This document shows positions 36,195 to 45,621 of a stretch of 64,000 nucleotides of DNA, one piece after another. Origin of the DNA: Clostridia bacterium (GTDB lineage Bacteria > Bacillota > Clostridia > Christensenellales > Borkfalkiaceae). Location: positions 61,548 through 125,547 of the forward strand of contig JAFTPK010000006.1 in the NCBI GenBank assembly GCA_017463325.1, written 5' to 3'. The position numbers and the translations under genes were made by a program. The notes below the pieces were generated by a model, which had not been told where the DNA came from, did no database searches, and worked only from the letters and a program-made list of their open reading frames with translations. Numbering within the stretch: the first letter of the stretch is position 1; each line of letters starts with the position of its first letter.

Positions 36195-37514
36195 TTAGAA
36201 GGGCAAACGGAAACGCCCCTTATTCCCTTTCAACTGTTTCATCAGCATCTTCGTCTGCTCGAACTGCTTTAAAAGCTGATTGATCTCCTGTACGCTCGTT
36301 CCCGAACCAGCCGCGATCCGTTTCTTTCGCTTACTGTCGATAATGGACGGCGTTTCGCGCTCCGTAGGAGTCATGGAAAGAATAATCGCTTTCGTCCGCT
36401 CGATCCGCTTTTCGTCAATCCCGTCCTCGCCGATTTTCAGCTTACCCGCCCCGGGCAGCATGGAGAGCATTGCCTGTGCGCCACCCATTTTTTTCATCAT
36501 AGCGAACTGCTCTAAATAATCGCTCAAAGTGAAAGAATTTTCTTTCATCTTTTTTTGCATTTTCAAAGCGTCCTCTTCGGTGATCGCCTGCTGTGCCTTT
36601 TCAATGAGCGAAAGCACGTCGCCCATGCCAAGAATTCTCGACGCCATACGGTCGGGATAAAAAGGTTCGAGGTCGGTCAGCTTTTCACCGACGCCGACAA
36701 ACTTAATCGGCTTGCCCGTCACCGCCTTAATGGAAAGACAGGCGCCGCCGCGCGTATCGCCGTCAAGCTTGGTAAGCACCACGCCCGTGATCTCCAAACG
36801 GGAATTAAAGGTTTCAGCGACGTTCACCGCCTCCTGCCCCGTCATGGCGTCTACGACAAGCAGGGTTTCGCTCACCTCCACCTCTTTACGGATATTTTCC
36901 AGCTCTTGCATGAGCGTTTCGTCGATTTGGAGCCGTCCTGCGGTATCCAAAATCACCGTATCGTAATTCATGCTACGGGCGTACTCGATCGCCTGTTTGG
37001 CTGTTTTTACGGGATTTTGCGTTCCCTTTTCAAACACCTCTACCTGCGCGTTCTTGCCCACGACTTGCAGCTGCGTAATCGCCGCGGGACGGTAAATATC
37101 GCCCGCCACAAGCAAGGGCTTTTTGCCCTGCTTTTTCAGTAACGTTGCAAGCTTGCCGCAAAGGGTCGTTTTTCCCGCGCCCTGCAAGCCGCACATCATG
37201 ATCACGGTAGGGAGCTTGGAGGAAACCTCCAACTTAGAATTTTTCGCACCCATAAGCGCAATCAGCTCTTCATTGATGATTTTGATCACCTGCTGCGCGG
37301 GATTGAGCGACGAAAGGATCTCTTGTCCCACCGCCTTTTCGGAAACCTCTGCGATAAATTGCTTGGCAACCTTTAAATTGACGTCTGCCTCCAAAAGCGC
37401 CACGCGCACCTCGCGCATTGCGCCGCGAATTTCAAGCTCCGTCAGCTTGCCCCGCTTGGTGAGCTTGGAAAATATATGATTTAACCGTTCGGATAACGAA
37501 CCGAATAAAGCCAT
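36195..37514 (-). CDS. ffh: Signal recognition particle protein Ffh
   Basis: SRP54 GTPase that binds signal peptides on ribosomes and delivers them to FtsY. The 439-residue protein has the N-domain (1-95), the G-domain with GLQGAGKTT, DTAGRLQID and TKLDGDTRGG, and the methionine-rich M-domain that binds 4.5S RNA and signal sequences. The start at 37514 has AAAGGAGAGG ahead of it, 12 bases after the ylxM stop. Downstream of it lie the 114-bp repeats. Confidence 0.97.
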   Translation of the reverse strand: MALFGSLSERLNHIFSKLTKRGKLTELEIRGAMREVRVALLEADVNLKVAKQFIAEVSEKAVGQEILSSLNPAQQVIKIINEELIALMGAKNSKLEVSSKLPTVIMMCGLQGAGKTTLCGKLATLLKKQGKKPLLVAGDIYRPAAITQLQVVGKNAQVEVFEKGTQNPVKTAKQAIEYARSMNYDTVILDTAGRLQIDETLMQELENIRKEVEVSETLLVVDAMTGQEAVNVAETFNSRLEITGVVLTKLDGDTRGGACLSIKAVTGKPIKFVGVGEKLTDLEPFYPDRMASRILGMGDVLSLIEKAQQAITEEDALKMQKKMKENSFTLSDYLEQFAMMKKMGGAQAMLSMLPGAGKLKIGEDGIDEKRIERTKAIILSMTPTERETPSIIDSKRKKRIAAGSGTSVQEINQLLKQFEQTKMLMKQLKGNKGRFRLPF

Positions 37515-37526
37515 GCCCCTCTCCTT

Positions 37527-37901
37527 TTATTGCTCTATCACTTCCACGCCGCAATCTTCCAGCGTTTTTGCAAGGAGCGTTTTCAGCTCCCTTACCCCTT
37601 CGCTGAGAGGCTCGCCCTGCGCCTCAATCCAGCGGTTCACCTGCGTCATATACGCGGAAAACGCCCGATCGCCTTTTGTAAGTAATTCGTCGAATTTCAG
37701 CTTTTCGTCGTATTCAACAAGTTGTTTACGGCTTTTTGCAAGACAGTCGGAAACGCTCTGTCGAGAAATTCCTTTCTGCTCCGCAATTTCGCCGAGCGAC
37801 AGATCGTAATTGAAATACAGGTCGGTCATTTCTCGCTGCTTTTCGGTAAGCAACGGAGAATATAAATCCCAAAGACGGAAAAATTTTAAGTCGTCTTTCA
37901 T
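37527..37901 (-). CDS. ylxM: UPF0122 helix-turn-helix protein YlxM
   Basis: YlxM is a small SRP-associated helix-turn-helix protein that stimulates Ffh activity in Gram-positives. The 124-residue protein has the sigma-70-region-4-like HTH (LTEKQREMTDLYFNYDLSLG then EIAEQKGISRQSVSDCLAKS) and a C-terminal coiled segment. It is the first gene of the ylxM-ffh unit, the standard arrangement, with an AGGAGG site and a strong promoter that overlaps an inverted repeat. Confidence 0.93.
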   Translation of the reverse strand: MKDDLKFFRLWDLYSPLLTEKQREMTDLYFNYDLSLGEIAEQKGISRQSVSDCLAKSRKQLVEYDEKLKFDELLTKGDRAFSAYMTQVNRWIEAQGEPLSEGVRELKTLLAKTLEDCGVEVIEQ

Positions 37902-37927
37902 ACCCTACCTCCTCAGCTTACCCTCTT

Positions 37928-37974
37928 ATTATACACGATAAAAATAATGGTGTCAAGCATTTTTACTTGACACC
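37928..37974 (-). promoter_or_regulatory. ylxM-ffh promoter overlapping a perfect inverted repeat
   Basis: Minus-strand TTGACA (37956-37951), 17-base spacer, TATAAT (37933-37928). GGTGTCAAG (37974-37966 on the minus strand) and CTTGACACC (37957-37949) form a 9-bp inverted repeat that includes the -35 box. It could be the rseP terminator (T-rich sequence follows), an operator, or both. Confidence 0.75.
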
Positions 37975-37985
37975 TAAAAATTTTT

Positions 37986-39212
37986 TTAAGCAAATAAATG
38001 CAACAGATCGACGAGGATTGCAAAGGCAAACAGCGCAACAATCCCAACGAAATGAATGATCGTTTCCACCTTACGGTTGATAGGTTTTTTCCGTATCCAC
38101 TCGATTATGCAGAAAATCACCTTACAGCCGTCGAGCGCGGGCACGGGCAATAGATTGAAGACGGCGAGGTTGACCCCGATAAAGGAGGCGATATAAAGGA
38201 GGGAGAACGGGCTTGCCGTCGCGGCTTGCGCCGTCACCGTGATCGTCGTTACCGGCCCACCCACGGCGTCCGCGCCCAGTTTGCCCGTCACAAGCTCCCC
38301 AAGCGAACGCAATACCGAAGTGCCCATTTCAAAGGAATATTCAAACGCCCCGCCCACCGTATGCCAAAAATCTCTTTGTACGGTCGTCGTGAAGATTTCT
38401 ATCCCCATTGCTTTTTTCAGCGTTTCGACGTCGGCCATATTTTCAAAATCGCCGTTTGCCGCCAGGGTAAGAATTACCTCTTTTTCGTGCCAATAACCGT
38501 CATCTTTTCTACGAAGCACGCGGGCAGGTACGCTTTCACCCTCTTTTTTGCCTTGCAGCGCGTCGATACAGTCGGTGATCATGTCGATCTCCACGCCGTT
38601 CACGCTGACCAAAATATCCCGATAAGAAAGCGTTTCTGTTTCCCACGCAGCGTGCGGCACGTCGTCGCCGCTTTGATACCCCACAGGCAGGGCGATACAC
38701 ATAGGCACGCCGTACGTTCCCACCATAATCAGGAGCAGAATAAGCGCGAGAAAATAATTCATAAGCGCGCCCGCCACGAGAACGATTATCCGTTTCCAAG
38801 GCGGCTGATCGTTAAATTTTTCCCCCTTCGGCTCAGGATATTCCTCCTCCTTCTTCTCCTCGACCGTTTCCGTTTGCACGGGGGCAGGGTCGCGACGAGT
38901 TTCTTCAAAAGGCTCCTCCTGCACATTCGCAGGCGTTTCCGTTTCTTCCTCGTAGTCCTCGCCGTCAAAGGCACAGTACCCGCCGAGCGGCACGACGCGC
39001 ACGGCAAATAACTCGCCTGTCTTTTTGCTACGCTTTTTCAAGATCGCAGGTCCAAAGCCTATCGAAAATTCGTTAATTTTAAAGCCGAGAATTTTTCCCG
39101 CCACGTAATGTCCAAATTCGTGTACGGTGATCATCACAAGCAAAATCACGATCGCAATCACGACCCCGCCCACCATTCTCATTACGTCTGCAAAAGCTAA
39201 TAAAGTATTCAA
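37986..39212 (-). CDS. rseP: RIP-type site-2 metalloprotease RseP
   Basis: Intramembrane zinc protease that cuts anti-sigma factors and leftover signal peptides. The 408-residue protein has the zinc motif HEFGH (H31-E32, H35) in the first helix, a PDZ domain (about 190-260) and the second motif NLLPVPALDG near residue 350-360. A Glu/Pro/Thr-rich cytoplasmic insert of about 50 residues (around 80-130) is longer than in many homologues. The start is a TTG at 39212 overlapping the dxr stop (TTGA), with AGGAG at 6-7 bases. It ends the dxr-rseP operon. Confidence 0.95.
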   Translation of the reverse strand: MNTLLAFADVMRMVGGVVIAIVILLVMITVHEFGHYVAGKILGFKINEFSIGFGPAILKKRSKKTGELFAVRVVPLGGYCAFDGEDYEEETETPANVQEEPFEETRRDPAPVQTETVEEKKEEEYPEPKGEKFNDQPPWKRIIVLVAGALMNYFLALILLLIMVGTYGVPMCIALPVGYQSGDDVPHAAWETETLSYRDILVSVNGVEIDMITDCIDALQGKKEGESVPARVLRRKDDGYWHEKEVILTLAANGDFENMADVETLKKAMGIEIFTTTVQRDFWHTVGGAFEYSFEMGTSVLRSLGELVTGKLGADAVGGPVTTITVTAQAATASPFSLLYIASFIGVNLAVFNLLPVPALDGCKVIFCIIEWIRKKPINRKVETIIHFVGIVALFAFAILVDLLHLFA

Positions 39213-40366
39213 TCCGATCTCCTCATTTTAAGAATAATTTCGTTTGCGTACGCTCTTGCGCGCGCGTCGGTATCAAGAAGAACTTCGTACGCGTCGGGCT
39301 TTTCCCGCCCCGTTTTAAAAAGTGCTTCTCCTATTACGTCGGCGATCGCAAGGAAAGAAATTTTTTTATCAAGGAAGGCGCGCACCGCCACCTCGCCCGC
39401 GCCGTTGAGGGCGCAAGGATAATTATCGCCAAGCTCCGCCGCTTTTAACGCCAAATCAAAACACGGAAAGTCCTCCCGTTTCAAGGGCTTAAACGTCACC
39501 GCCCCGAGCTGCTCTAAATCGAGCGGTTTTAACCCGCAATCCAAACGGTTTGGATAGGTAAGCGCGAGCTGAATAGGTAGCTCCATGGACGGATAGCTCA
39601 TCTGCGCGAGCGCCCCCATGTCCTCGAATTCGACGATAGAATGGATAATGCTCTCGGGATGTACGACGGCATGAATCTTGGAAAGCGGCGCGTCGTACAG
39701 CCATTTCGCCTCAATCACCTCAAAGCCCTTATTGAGCAAGGTCGCGCTGTCAATCGTGATCTTCGCGCCCATTTGCCAAGTCGGGTGTTTGAGCGCGCTT
39801 TCAGGAGTCACTCTTTCCAGCTCTGCTCGCGTTTTTCCGTAAAAGGGACCGCCGCTCGCCGTAATGATTAGCCTACGGAAAGGGGCGTTTTTACGAAACG
39901 ATAACGCTTGCCAAAGCGCCGAATGTTCGCTGTCAACAGGCATTAGATCCAACCCTGCCCCCTTGATACCGTTCATTACAAGCTCCCCGCCGCAAACAAG
40001 CGTTTCCTTGTTGGCAAGAGCGATCGCCTTTTTTTCTTCAATTGCGCGCAAGGAATAGGCAAGCCCTGCAAACCCCGTCGCCGCGATCATGGCAACCTCG
40101 CCGTAGCCCACCGCGTCAAGTGCCGCCTCTTTCCCTACGGCAAATTTTACGCCTTGGGGGATTTTTGCCCTGACAGCCTCGCCCGCCCGCTCGTCTACGA
40201 GAACGGCATATTTAGGGCGAAATACCTCCACCTGCTCCAAAAACAGCTCTTTCGAAGAATTTGCGACGAGCGCAACAATTTGAAAGCGGTCGGGATAGCG
40301 CGCCGCAACCGAACAAACTTGTCTGCCGATCGAGCCGGTACTGCCGATAAGTGAAATAGTTTTCAT
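39209..40366 (-). CDS. dxr: 1-deoxy-D-xylulose 5-phosphate reductoisomerase
   Basis: Second enzyme of the MEP pathway, making 2-C-methyl-erythritol 4-phosphate. The 385-residue protein starts with the NADPH motif LIGSTGSIGRQ, and has the metal site MPVDSEHSALWQ and the HPTWQMGAKITIDSATLLNKG region. The start at 40366 has AAGGAAG upstream; an earlier in-frame GTG lacks one. It sits between cdsA and rseP and is translationally coupled to rseP. Confidence 0.97.
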   Translation of the reverse strand: MKTISLIGSTGSIGRQVCSVAARYPDRFQIVALVANSSKELFLEQVEVFRPKYAVLVDERAGEAVRAKIPQGVKFAVGKEAALDAVGYGEVAMIAATGFAGLAYSLRAIEEKKAIALANKETLVCGGELVMNGIKGAGLDLMPVDSEHSALWQALSFRKNAPFRRLIITASGGPFYGKTRAELERVTPESALKHPTWQMGAKITIDSATLLNKGFEVIEAKWLYDAPLSKIHAVVHPESIIHSIVEFEDMGALAQMSYPSMELPIQLALTYPNRLDCGLKPLDLEQLGAVTFKPLKREDFPCFDLALKAAELGDNYPCALNGAGEVAVRAFLDKKISFLAIADVIGEALFKTGREKPDAYEVLLDTDARARAYANEIILKMRRSD

Positions 40367-40428
40367 ATTCTTCCTTTTTCGCAAAAAGTACCCACGCACG
40401 CAGGTACTTTTTCTTTGGTAAATGGTAT

Positions 40429-41358
40429 TTAGATAGCAATTAACGCAATCAAAGTGAAAGAAACGTACACGGCGACGGTGGCAAACAGGGTACCGTCGAT
40501 ACGGTCCAAAATCCCGCCGTGCCCGGGCATCAAATCGCCCATATCTTTCAAGCCACGCTGCCGTTTAATACAGCTTTCCACTAAATCCCCGAACGCCGTT
40601 GCGAGCGACGCAAACAGCCCCACCGCAACGTACACAGGCAACCATATATACATATGCGTAAAATCGCCGTAAATTGCGTTGTAGACGAAATAAATGATTG
40701 CTCCGCCGATCATGCCGCCTATCAGCCCGCCGACAAATCCCACCACCGTCTTGTTGGGGCTAAGCTTGGGTGCAAGCTTTTTGGGGAATTTCTTTTTGAG
40801 CGAAAGCCCTGTAAAGAACGCCGCCGCGTCGGAAATAGGCGAGATGAAGAAGATGAACAAAATCGCAAGCTTGGAATCGAATTTCATGGCTTGCAGGTCG
40901 GTAGCGCCGCTAATATACTTTTCGTCCATGATAGGGTTTTCGCCGAAATGGTTGGCGAGCACCAACAAACAGAGCAACAGCGTAGGATACACCGCCGACA
41001 CGAACGCCGTGCCGATATTTTCCAGCGACGACTCCTCGTTTTTAAAGACAAGCAAGGAGAGCAACACGATCGCAAGCGCAAAGAAACACACCGCCGTTAC
41101 GTGGATCCCGTAGCCGAAGAGATATTCGCTAACCGCACAGGCAGGGATACAAACGGCAGAAAAACAAAAGACGATCGTCTTTTCCGTCCGAGCCAGCCCC
41201 TTGCCCATTGCGCGCACCATTTCAAAGGTACCGATCACGGCAAACGCATAAATGAGCGCGTCAAAGATAAGGTCGCCGTGCGGAATAAATATTTTCGCTA
41301 AGAAAAATGCGAGGAGCACCGCCACGTATAAGGTGCCTGAGATCACTCGGTTTTTCAT
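40429..41358 (-). CDS. cdsA: Phosphatidate cytidylyltransferase
   Basis: Makes CDP-diacylglycerol, the precursor of all phosphoglycerides. The 309-residue integral membrane protein has about eight helices. The CdsA signature lies near the end (GDLVESCIKRQRGLKDMGD, then PGHGGILDRID). SDAAAFFTGL and KLSPNKTVVGFVGG also match. The gene is between uppS and dxr, the standard order. Confidence 0.96.
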   Translation of the reverse strand: MKNRVISGTLYVAVLLAFFLAKIFIPHGDLIFDALIYAFAVIGTFEMVRAMGKGLARTEKTIVFCFSAVCIPACAVSEYLFGYGIHVTAVCFFALAIVLLSLLVFKNEESSLENIGTAFVSAVYPTLLLCLLVLANHFGENPIMDEKYISGATDLQAMKFDSKLAILFIFFISPISDAAAFFTGLSLKKKFPKKLAPKLSPNKTVVGFVGGLIGGMIGGAIIYFVYNAIYGDFTHMYIWLPVYVAVGLFASLATAFGDLVESCIKRQRGLKDMGDLMPGHGGILDRIDGTLFATVAVYVSFTLIALIAI

Positions 41359-41367
41359 GACTTATTT

Positions 41368-42084
41368 TCAGTCCTCCGCTTTGCATTGTTCGTCCGTTTT
41401 TCCAAACCGCCGCGCACGCTTCGCGTAATCGACGAACGCCTTTTCAAGATCGGCGTCGGAAAACTCAGGGAACATTTTATCCGAAAAGTACAGCTCGGCA
41501 TACGCCGCCTGATAGAGTAAAAAGTTAGACAGCCGTTTCTCTTTCCCCGTCCTAATGATCAAGTCGGGGTCGGGTTGACCGCCCGTATACAGGGCTGCGG
41601 ACAAGCTCTCTTCCGTGAGCGGCTCACCCTTTTTCACAGCCTCGTTCGCCGCGCGGACAAGCTCCTCTCTTGCACCGTAAGCAAGTGCAATATTCAGCCC
41701 TTTTCCCGAAAAGCCCGCCGTTTCCGCCTCCGCTTCACGAATAATTTCTCTTACGTCCTCAGGGAGCAGGGAAACGTCGCCAAGCACCTTTAATTTTACC
41801 CCACGCGCACAAACCTTACGCATATATTCGAGAAAATGATCACGAAGTAGAGTAAATAATCCGTCAAGCTCCTCTTTCGGACGTTTCAAATTTTCCGTCG
41901 AAAGGGCGTATACGGTAATATAGTCCACGCCCAAATCATAAGCGTGCTCCATCAGCCCGATCATGCGGTGCATACCCTGTCTGTGCCCGTAGGAGCGAGG
42001 CATCATACGGCTTTTTGCCCAACGCCCGTTGCCGTCCATAATGATAGCGACGTGCTTGGGAACTCGCGTTATTTTCTTAACCAT
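41368..42084 (-). CDS. uppS: Undecaprenyl diphosphate synthase
   Basis: Builds the C55 lipid carrier of cell-wall synthesis by cis-condensation of isopentenyl units. The 238-residue protein has the HVAIIMDGNGRWA motif, the GHRQGM segment, YAFSTENxxRP in the form YALSTENLKRP, and the C-terminal DLIIRTGKEKRLSNFLLYQ and ELYFSDKMFPEF. The ATG is 1 base after the frr stop, without a strong ribosome binding site, so translation is probably coupled. Confidence 0.97.
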   Translation of the reverse strand: MVKKITRVPKHVAIIMDGNGRWAKSRMMPRSYGHRQGMHRMIGLMEHAYDLGVDYITVYALSTENLKRPKEELDGLFTLLRDHFLEYMRKVCARGVKLKVLGDVSLLPEDVREIIREAEAETAGFSGKGLNIALAYGAREELVRAANEAVKKGEPLTEESLSAALYTGGQPDPDLIIRTGKEKRLSNFLLYQAAYAELYFSDKMFPEFSDADLEKAFVDYAKRARRFGKTDEQCKAED

Positions 42085-42085
42085 A

Positions 42086-42658
42086 TCAAATGGACATCAA
42101 TTCTTTTTCTTTTGCCGCAACGATCGCTTCCAGCTTCCCCATGGTCGCGGAAACGGCCTTTTCTACTTCCGATTCGCAATCCGCAATCATGTCCTCGGAC
42201 AGCTCTTTTGCCGTTTTCATCTTTTTCAAAACGTCCATTGCGTCACGACGCTGATTTCTCACCGCTACCTTTGCCTCCTCGCCAAGCTTCTTGATCTGCT
42301 TGACAAGCTCCTTTCTTCTCTCCTCCGTCATCACGGGGAAAACAAGTCTGATCACCTGCCCGTCGTTGGTGGGCGTGATGCCGATATTCGAGTTCAAAAT
42401 CGCCTTTTCCACAGCCTTTAAGAGGGATTTATCCCAAAGATTGATCTGTAAACAGCGCGCGTCCAAAGCCGCCACGTTGCCAAGCTCGACAAGCTTGCTC
42501 ATGCCGCCGTACGCCTCTACCTCGATACGGTCGAGAATACGGGGATTTGCGCGCCCCGCGCGGATCCCGAGATATTCGTTTTCTAAGGCGTTGAGCGTCT
42601 TTTCCGCTCTTTCTTCCAGCTCAAACATCAATTCTTCTACTTTTTCGTTTTCAATCAT
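42086..42658 (-). CDS. frr: Ribosome recycling factor
   Basis: RRF separates ribosomal subunits with EF-G after termination. It has 190 residues: a three-helix bundle and a hinge domain, with the YLGIRAGRANPRILD segment in the first helix and GMSKLVELGNVAA in the loop. The start at 42658 has CGGAGGA upstream; the longer in-frame extension has no such site. It lies between pyrH and uppS. Confidence 0.97.
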   Translation of the reverse strand: MIENEKVEELMFELEERAEKTLNALENEYLGIRAGRANPRILDRIEVEAYGGMSKLVELGNVAALDARCLQINLWDKSLLKAVEKAILNSNIGITPTNDGQVIRLVFPVMTEERRKELVKQIKKLGEEAKVAVRNQRRDAMDVLKKMKTAKELSEDMIADCESEVEKAVSATMGKLEAIVAAKEKELMSI

Positions 42659-42683
42659 TTTTCTATCCTCCGATAAGGTATTT

Positions 42684-43394
42684 TTATACTGAAATAATAG
42701 TGCCGAGGCCCTCTTCGCCGCACACCGCGCGAACGATCGCGTTTTCTTCATTCAGCCCGAACGCAAGCGTAGGCACGTTGTTTTCCATACACATAGTCGC
42801 CGCCGTAAAGTCAATCACCTTTAAGCCGCGATTGAGAATATCCGCGTATTTAAGCGACTCGTATTTCTTGGCAAAGGGATTCGTTTTAGGGTCGGAATCG
42901 TAAATGCCGTCCACGTTTTTCGCCATCAGCAACATATCCGCGTCGATTTCGCACGCCCGAAGCGCCGCCGCCGTATCCGTCGAGCAGTAAGGATTACCCG
43001 TACCGCAAGCAAAAATGACGATACGCCCCATTTCAAAATGCCTAAGCGCTTTTCTAAGAATAAACGGCTCTGCAAGGGAGATCATATCCAGCGCCGTTTG
43101 GATACGCACGGGCACCCCGCGCTGTTCGATCGCGTCCATCATAGCAAGCGAATTCATAACGGTTGCAAGCATACCCATATGGTCTGCGGTAGTGCGATCC
43201 ATATTCGTACCCTGCCGTCCGCGCCAAAAATTCCCGCCGCCGATTACAAGCCCTACTTCCACGCCCATATTGTGGATTTCCACAATCTGCTCTACGACCC
43301 CTGCAATCACTTCGTGATTAAGTCCGAAATGCTGATCACCGGCAAGTGCCTCCCCCGAAAGCTTCAAAAGGACTCTCTTATACTTAGGCTGCAT
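42684..43394 (-). CDS. pyrH: UMP kinase
   Basis: Hexameric kinase that makes UDP from UMP. The 236-residue protein has the family start KYKRVLLKLSGEALAG, the GVEVGLVIGGGNFWRG nucleotide-binding part and DGIYDSDPKTNP. GTP and UTP regulate it in other bacteria. An AGGAAAG site precedes the ATG at 43394. A terminator and a fresh -10 box separate it from tsf, so it may start its own transcript with frr and the lipid genes. Confidence 0.97.
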   Translation of the reverse strand: MQPKYKRVLLKLSGEALAGDQHFGLNHEVIAGVVEQIVEIHNMGVEVGLVIGGGNFWRGRQGTNMDRTTADHMGMLATVMNSLAMMDAIEQRGVPVRIQTALDMISLAEPFILRKALRHFEMGRIVIFACGTGNPYCSTDTAAALRACEIDADMLLMAKNVDGIYDSDPKTNPFAKKYESLKYADILNRGLKVIDFTAATMCMENNVPTLAFGLNEENAIVRAVCGEEGLGTIISV

Positions 43395-43457
43395 TTTCTT
43401 TCCTCCGTTAGTAAAATTTTTCGCGTCGAAAAAAGCCCGCAAAATTCTATTTTATCT

Positions 43458-43463
43458 ATTATA
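43458..43463 (-). promoter_or_regulatory. -10 box ahead of pyrH
   Basis: Minus-strand TATAAT about 65 bases upstream of pyrH. The -35 region is poor (a TTGACT lies too far upstream), so I call only the -10. Confidence 0.4.
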
Positions 43464-43576
43464 CCATATTTTGCGAAAGAAAGCTATACTATTTACAAAA
43501 AAAGTCAAGGAAAATTAAAAGTTTTTTTGTTGTTTTTTCACACCACGAACGGCGCAATTCACTTTTATAAAAAACT

Positions 43577-43604
43577 CACCCGTGCAGGCGTACCTGTACG
43601 GGTG
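43577..43604 (-). terminator. Terminator between tsf and pyrH
   Basis: Minus-strand stem CACCCGTACAGG/CCTGCACGGGTG with a 4-base loop and an AGTTTTTTAT tail, about 20 bases after the tsf stop. Confidence 0.85.
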
Positions 43605-43623
43605 GTTCTTGGTTGTCTTATAC

Positions 43624-44514
43624 TTAGTTTTTCATGGAAGCAACCTGCTTCGCAACTTCTTCGCTGAGGTCTTCGCTCTTCTTTTCAAGCCCTTCGCCCA
43701 TCACGTAGAATACGAGGCTCTTGATTGCGGTGTTGCCCGCTTTCAAAATGTCGCTTACTTTCTTGGAATCGTCTTTAATGAACGCCTGTTCTACAAGACA
43801 GTTTTCCTCGTAGAATTTCTTAATTCTACCCATTACCATCTTTTCGGCAATCGCCTCGGGCTTGCCCTCGTTCATTGCCTGCTGTTTCAGCACTTCCTTT
43901 TCCTTTTCAATGACAGCGGGATCCACTTCGTCTTTCGTCACGTATACCGGTTTGGAGAACGCAACCTGCAACGCAACGTCGTGCGCCGCTTCCTTCGCCG
44001 CTTCCGTCGCCTCGCCCGTCATTTCAAGCATAACGCCAAGCTTGCCGCCAAGGTGTACGTAGCTTTCGATAAAGCCTTCCGTCTTGTATACGGTAAATCT
44101 TCTAACGGCGATCTTTTCACCGATAATCGCGATCTTTCCTTTCAGGTAGTCCTCAACGGTACTGTCCTTCGTATTCACCGCAAGCAATTCTTCTACGGTG
44201 CTAACACCCGAAGAAAGAATAACTTTGGAAATTTCTTCCGCAATTTCGGAGAATTGAGGGTTGGTTGCAACGAAGTCGGATTCGCAGTTAAGCTCTACAA
44301 GCACGCCTGCTTTGCCGTCGATATAGCAATAAACAATCCCCTCTGCCGCGATACGGGAAGCTTTCTTCGCCGCCTTCGCGATCCCTCTTTCTCTCAAAAG
44401 GTCAGCCGCTTTTTCCATATCGCCGTTCGCGTCGGTAAGCGCCTTTTTGCAGTCCATCATGCCCGCGCCCGTTCTGTCGCGGAGTTCTTTAACGTCCTGA
44501 GCCGTAATAGCCAT
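43624..44514 (-). CDS. tsf: Elongation factor Ts
   Basis: Exchange factor for EF-Tu. The 296-residue protein has the N-terminal UBA-like domain (QDVKELRDRTGAGMMDCKKAL) and the TDFV-like contact region VELNCESDFVATNPQF, then a long core. An AGGAGAG site precedes the ATG at 44514. It follows rpsB by about 45 bases, the universal pairing. Confidence 0.97.
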   Translation of the reverse strand: MAITAQDVKELRDRTGAGMMDCKKALTDANGDMEKAADLLRERGIAKAAKKASRIAAEGIVYCYIDGKAGVLVELNCESDFVATNPQFSEIAEEISKVILSSGVSTVEELLAVNTKDSTVEDYLKGKIAIIGEKIAVRRFTVYKTEGFIESYVHLGGKLGVMLEMTGEATEAAKEAAHDVALQVAFSKPVYVTKDEVDPAVIEKEKEVLKQQAMNEGKPEAIAEKMVMGRIKKFYEENCLVEQAFIKDDSKKVSDILKAGNTAIKSLVFYVMGEGLEKKSEDLSEEVAKQVASMKN

Positions 44515-44558
44515 AATATTTCTCTCCTTTATTGTCGTATTTTGTTTTAGCGAAAAGC

Positions 44559-45332
44559 TTACGCGTTTTCTTCGGCCGCTGCTACGACTTCTTCAATAGA
44601 AACGGGCGTTTCTTCCGCCACGTCTTCGGCAACGGTCACAAGCGCTTCCGCACCCTGATTTGCCTCGATAACAGCGTTCGCGATAACGGACGAAATGAGC
44701 TTGATTGCACGGATCGCGTCGTCGTTGCCGGGGATCACGTAGTCAATCTCGTCGGGATCGCAGTTGGTATCGGTGATCGCAACGATCTTGATGCCAAGTT
44801 TCTTCGCTTCCTTGATGGCAATATCTTCGTTGTGGGGGTCAACCACGAACATAACGCCGGGCATAGCCTTCATCTTCTTGATACCGCCAAGGTTGGCTTG
44901 TAATTTGTCCATTTCCTTTTTCAGAAGCATAACTTCTTTCTTGGGAAGAAGATCGAATTCGCCATTCGCTTCCATAGCTTCAAGCTTTTCAAGTCTTTCG
45001 ACGCGGCTTCTCATGGTCTTAAAGTTGGTAAGACAACCGCCGAGCCAACGGGAGTTCACGTAGAACTGACCGCATCTTTCCGCTTCTTCCTTAATCGCTT
45101 CCTGCGCCTGTTTCTTCGTACCGACGAAAAGCACGGTCTTACCTGCTTTTACGCTGTCGCATACGAAAGAATACGCTTCTTCAATCAAGCCTGCGGTGAG
45201 CTGCAAGTCAATGATGTGAATGTCGTTTCTTGCCGCGAAGATGTACTTCTTCATTTTCGGGTTCCACTTTCTCGTCTGATGACCGAAGTGAACGCCTGCT
45301 TCCAAGAGCTGCTTCATAGTAATAACTGCCAT
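44559..45332 (-). CDS. rpsB: 30S ribosomal protein S2
   Basis: S2 binds late at the 30S head-body junction. The 257-residue protein starts [19 protein letters not shown], has [17 protein letters not shown], and the [20 protein letters not shown] and [19 protein letters not shown] signatures. A Val/Glu-rich tail extends the C-terminus. A GGAGG site precedes the ATG. A structured leader and a good promoter lie upstream, so autoregulation is likely. Confidence 0.97.
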   Translation of the reverse strand: MAVITMKQLLEAGVHFGHQTRKWNPKMKKYIFAARNDIHIIDLQLTAGLIEEAYSFVCDSVKAGKTVLFVGTKKQAQEAIKEEAERCGQFYVNSRWLGGCLTNFKTMRSRVERLEKLEAMEANGEFDLLPKKEVMLLKKEMDKLQANLGGIKKMKAMPGVMFVVDPHNEDIAIKEAKKLGIKIVAITDTNCDPDEIDYVIPGNDDAIRAIKLISSVIANAVIEANQGAEALVTVAEDVAEETPVSIEEVVAAAEENA

Positions 45333-45440
45333 AATTCATACCTCCGTTTGTTCCTCCTCGCACCATGTTAGGCTCGTAACTTATCCGCATGAAAAAATTT
45401 ACGGACACGGATTACGCATAGTGATCGAGTGTGAATTTTT
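45333..45440 (-). ncRNA. Structured rpsB leader
   Basis: The transcribed region between promoter and rpsB can form a long-range stem: CGTAATCCG with CGGAT-AAG-TTACG. It is followed by GAGGAGG and GGAGG, two purine-rich sites in a row. S2 leaders are known in other bacteria, but I cannot match this to a named family. Confidence 0.4.
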
Positions 45441-45449
45441 AGCTATATC

Positions 45450-45478
45450 ATTTTACCACAAAGGGCAAGCATTTGCAA
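45450..45478 (-). promoter_or_regulatory. Promoter for rpsB-tsf
   Basis: Minus-strand TTGCAA (45478-45473), 17-base spacer, TAAAAT (45455-45450). Confidence 0.7.
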
Positions 45479-45541
45479 GCTATTTTAACGCCTTTTGCAA
45501 ATTTTTTTTCTATTTGTTCAATTAAAAATGAAGAAAAGCGA

Positions 45542-45571
45542 CAAAAAACAGGCGCAAAGCCTGTTTTTTAG
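45542..45571. terminator. Bidirectional terminator between BspA-1 and rpsB
   Basis: AAAAAACAGGC-GCAAA-GCCTGTTTTTT. A second hairpin nearer the gene (GCGCTT-GAA-AAGCGC, 45598-45612) lies directly after the stop codon of the lipoprotein gene. Confidence 0.8.
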
Positions 45572-45621
45572 TAAATTGAAATTTTCGATTTTCTTAAATT
45601 GCGCTTTTCAAGCGCGTGATT

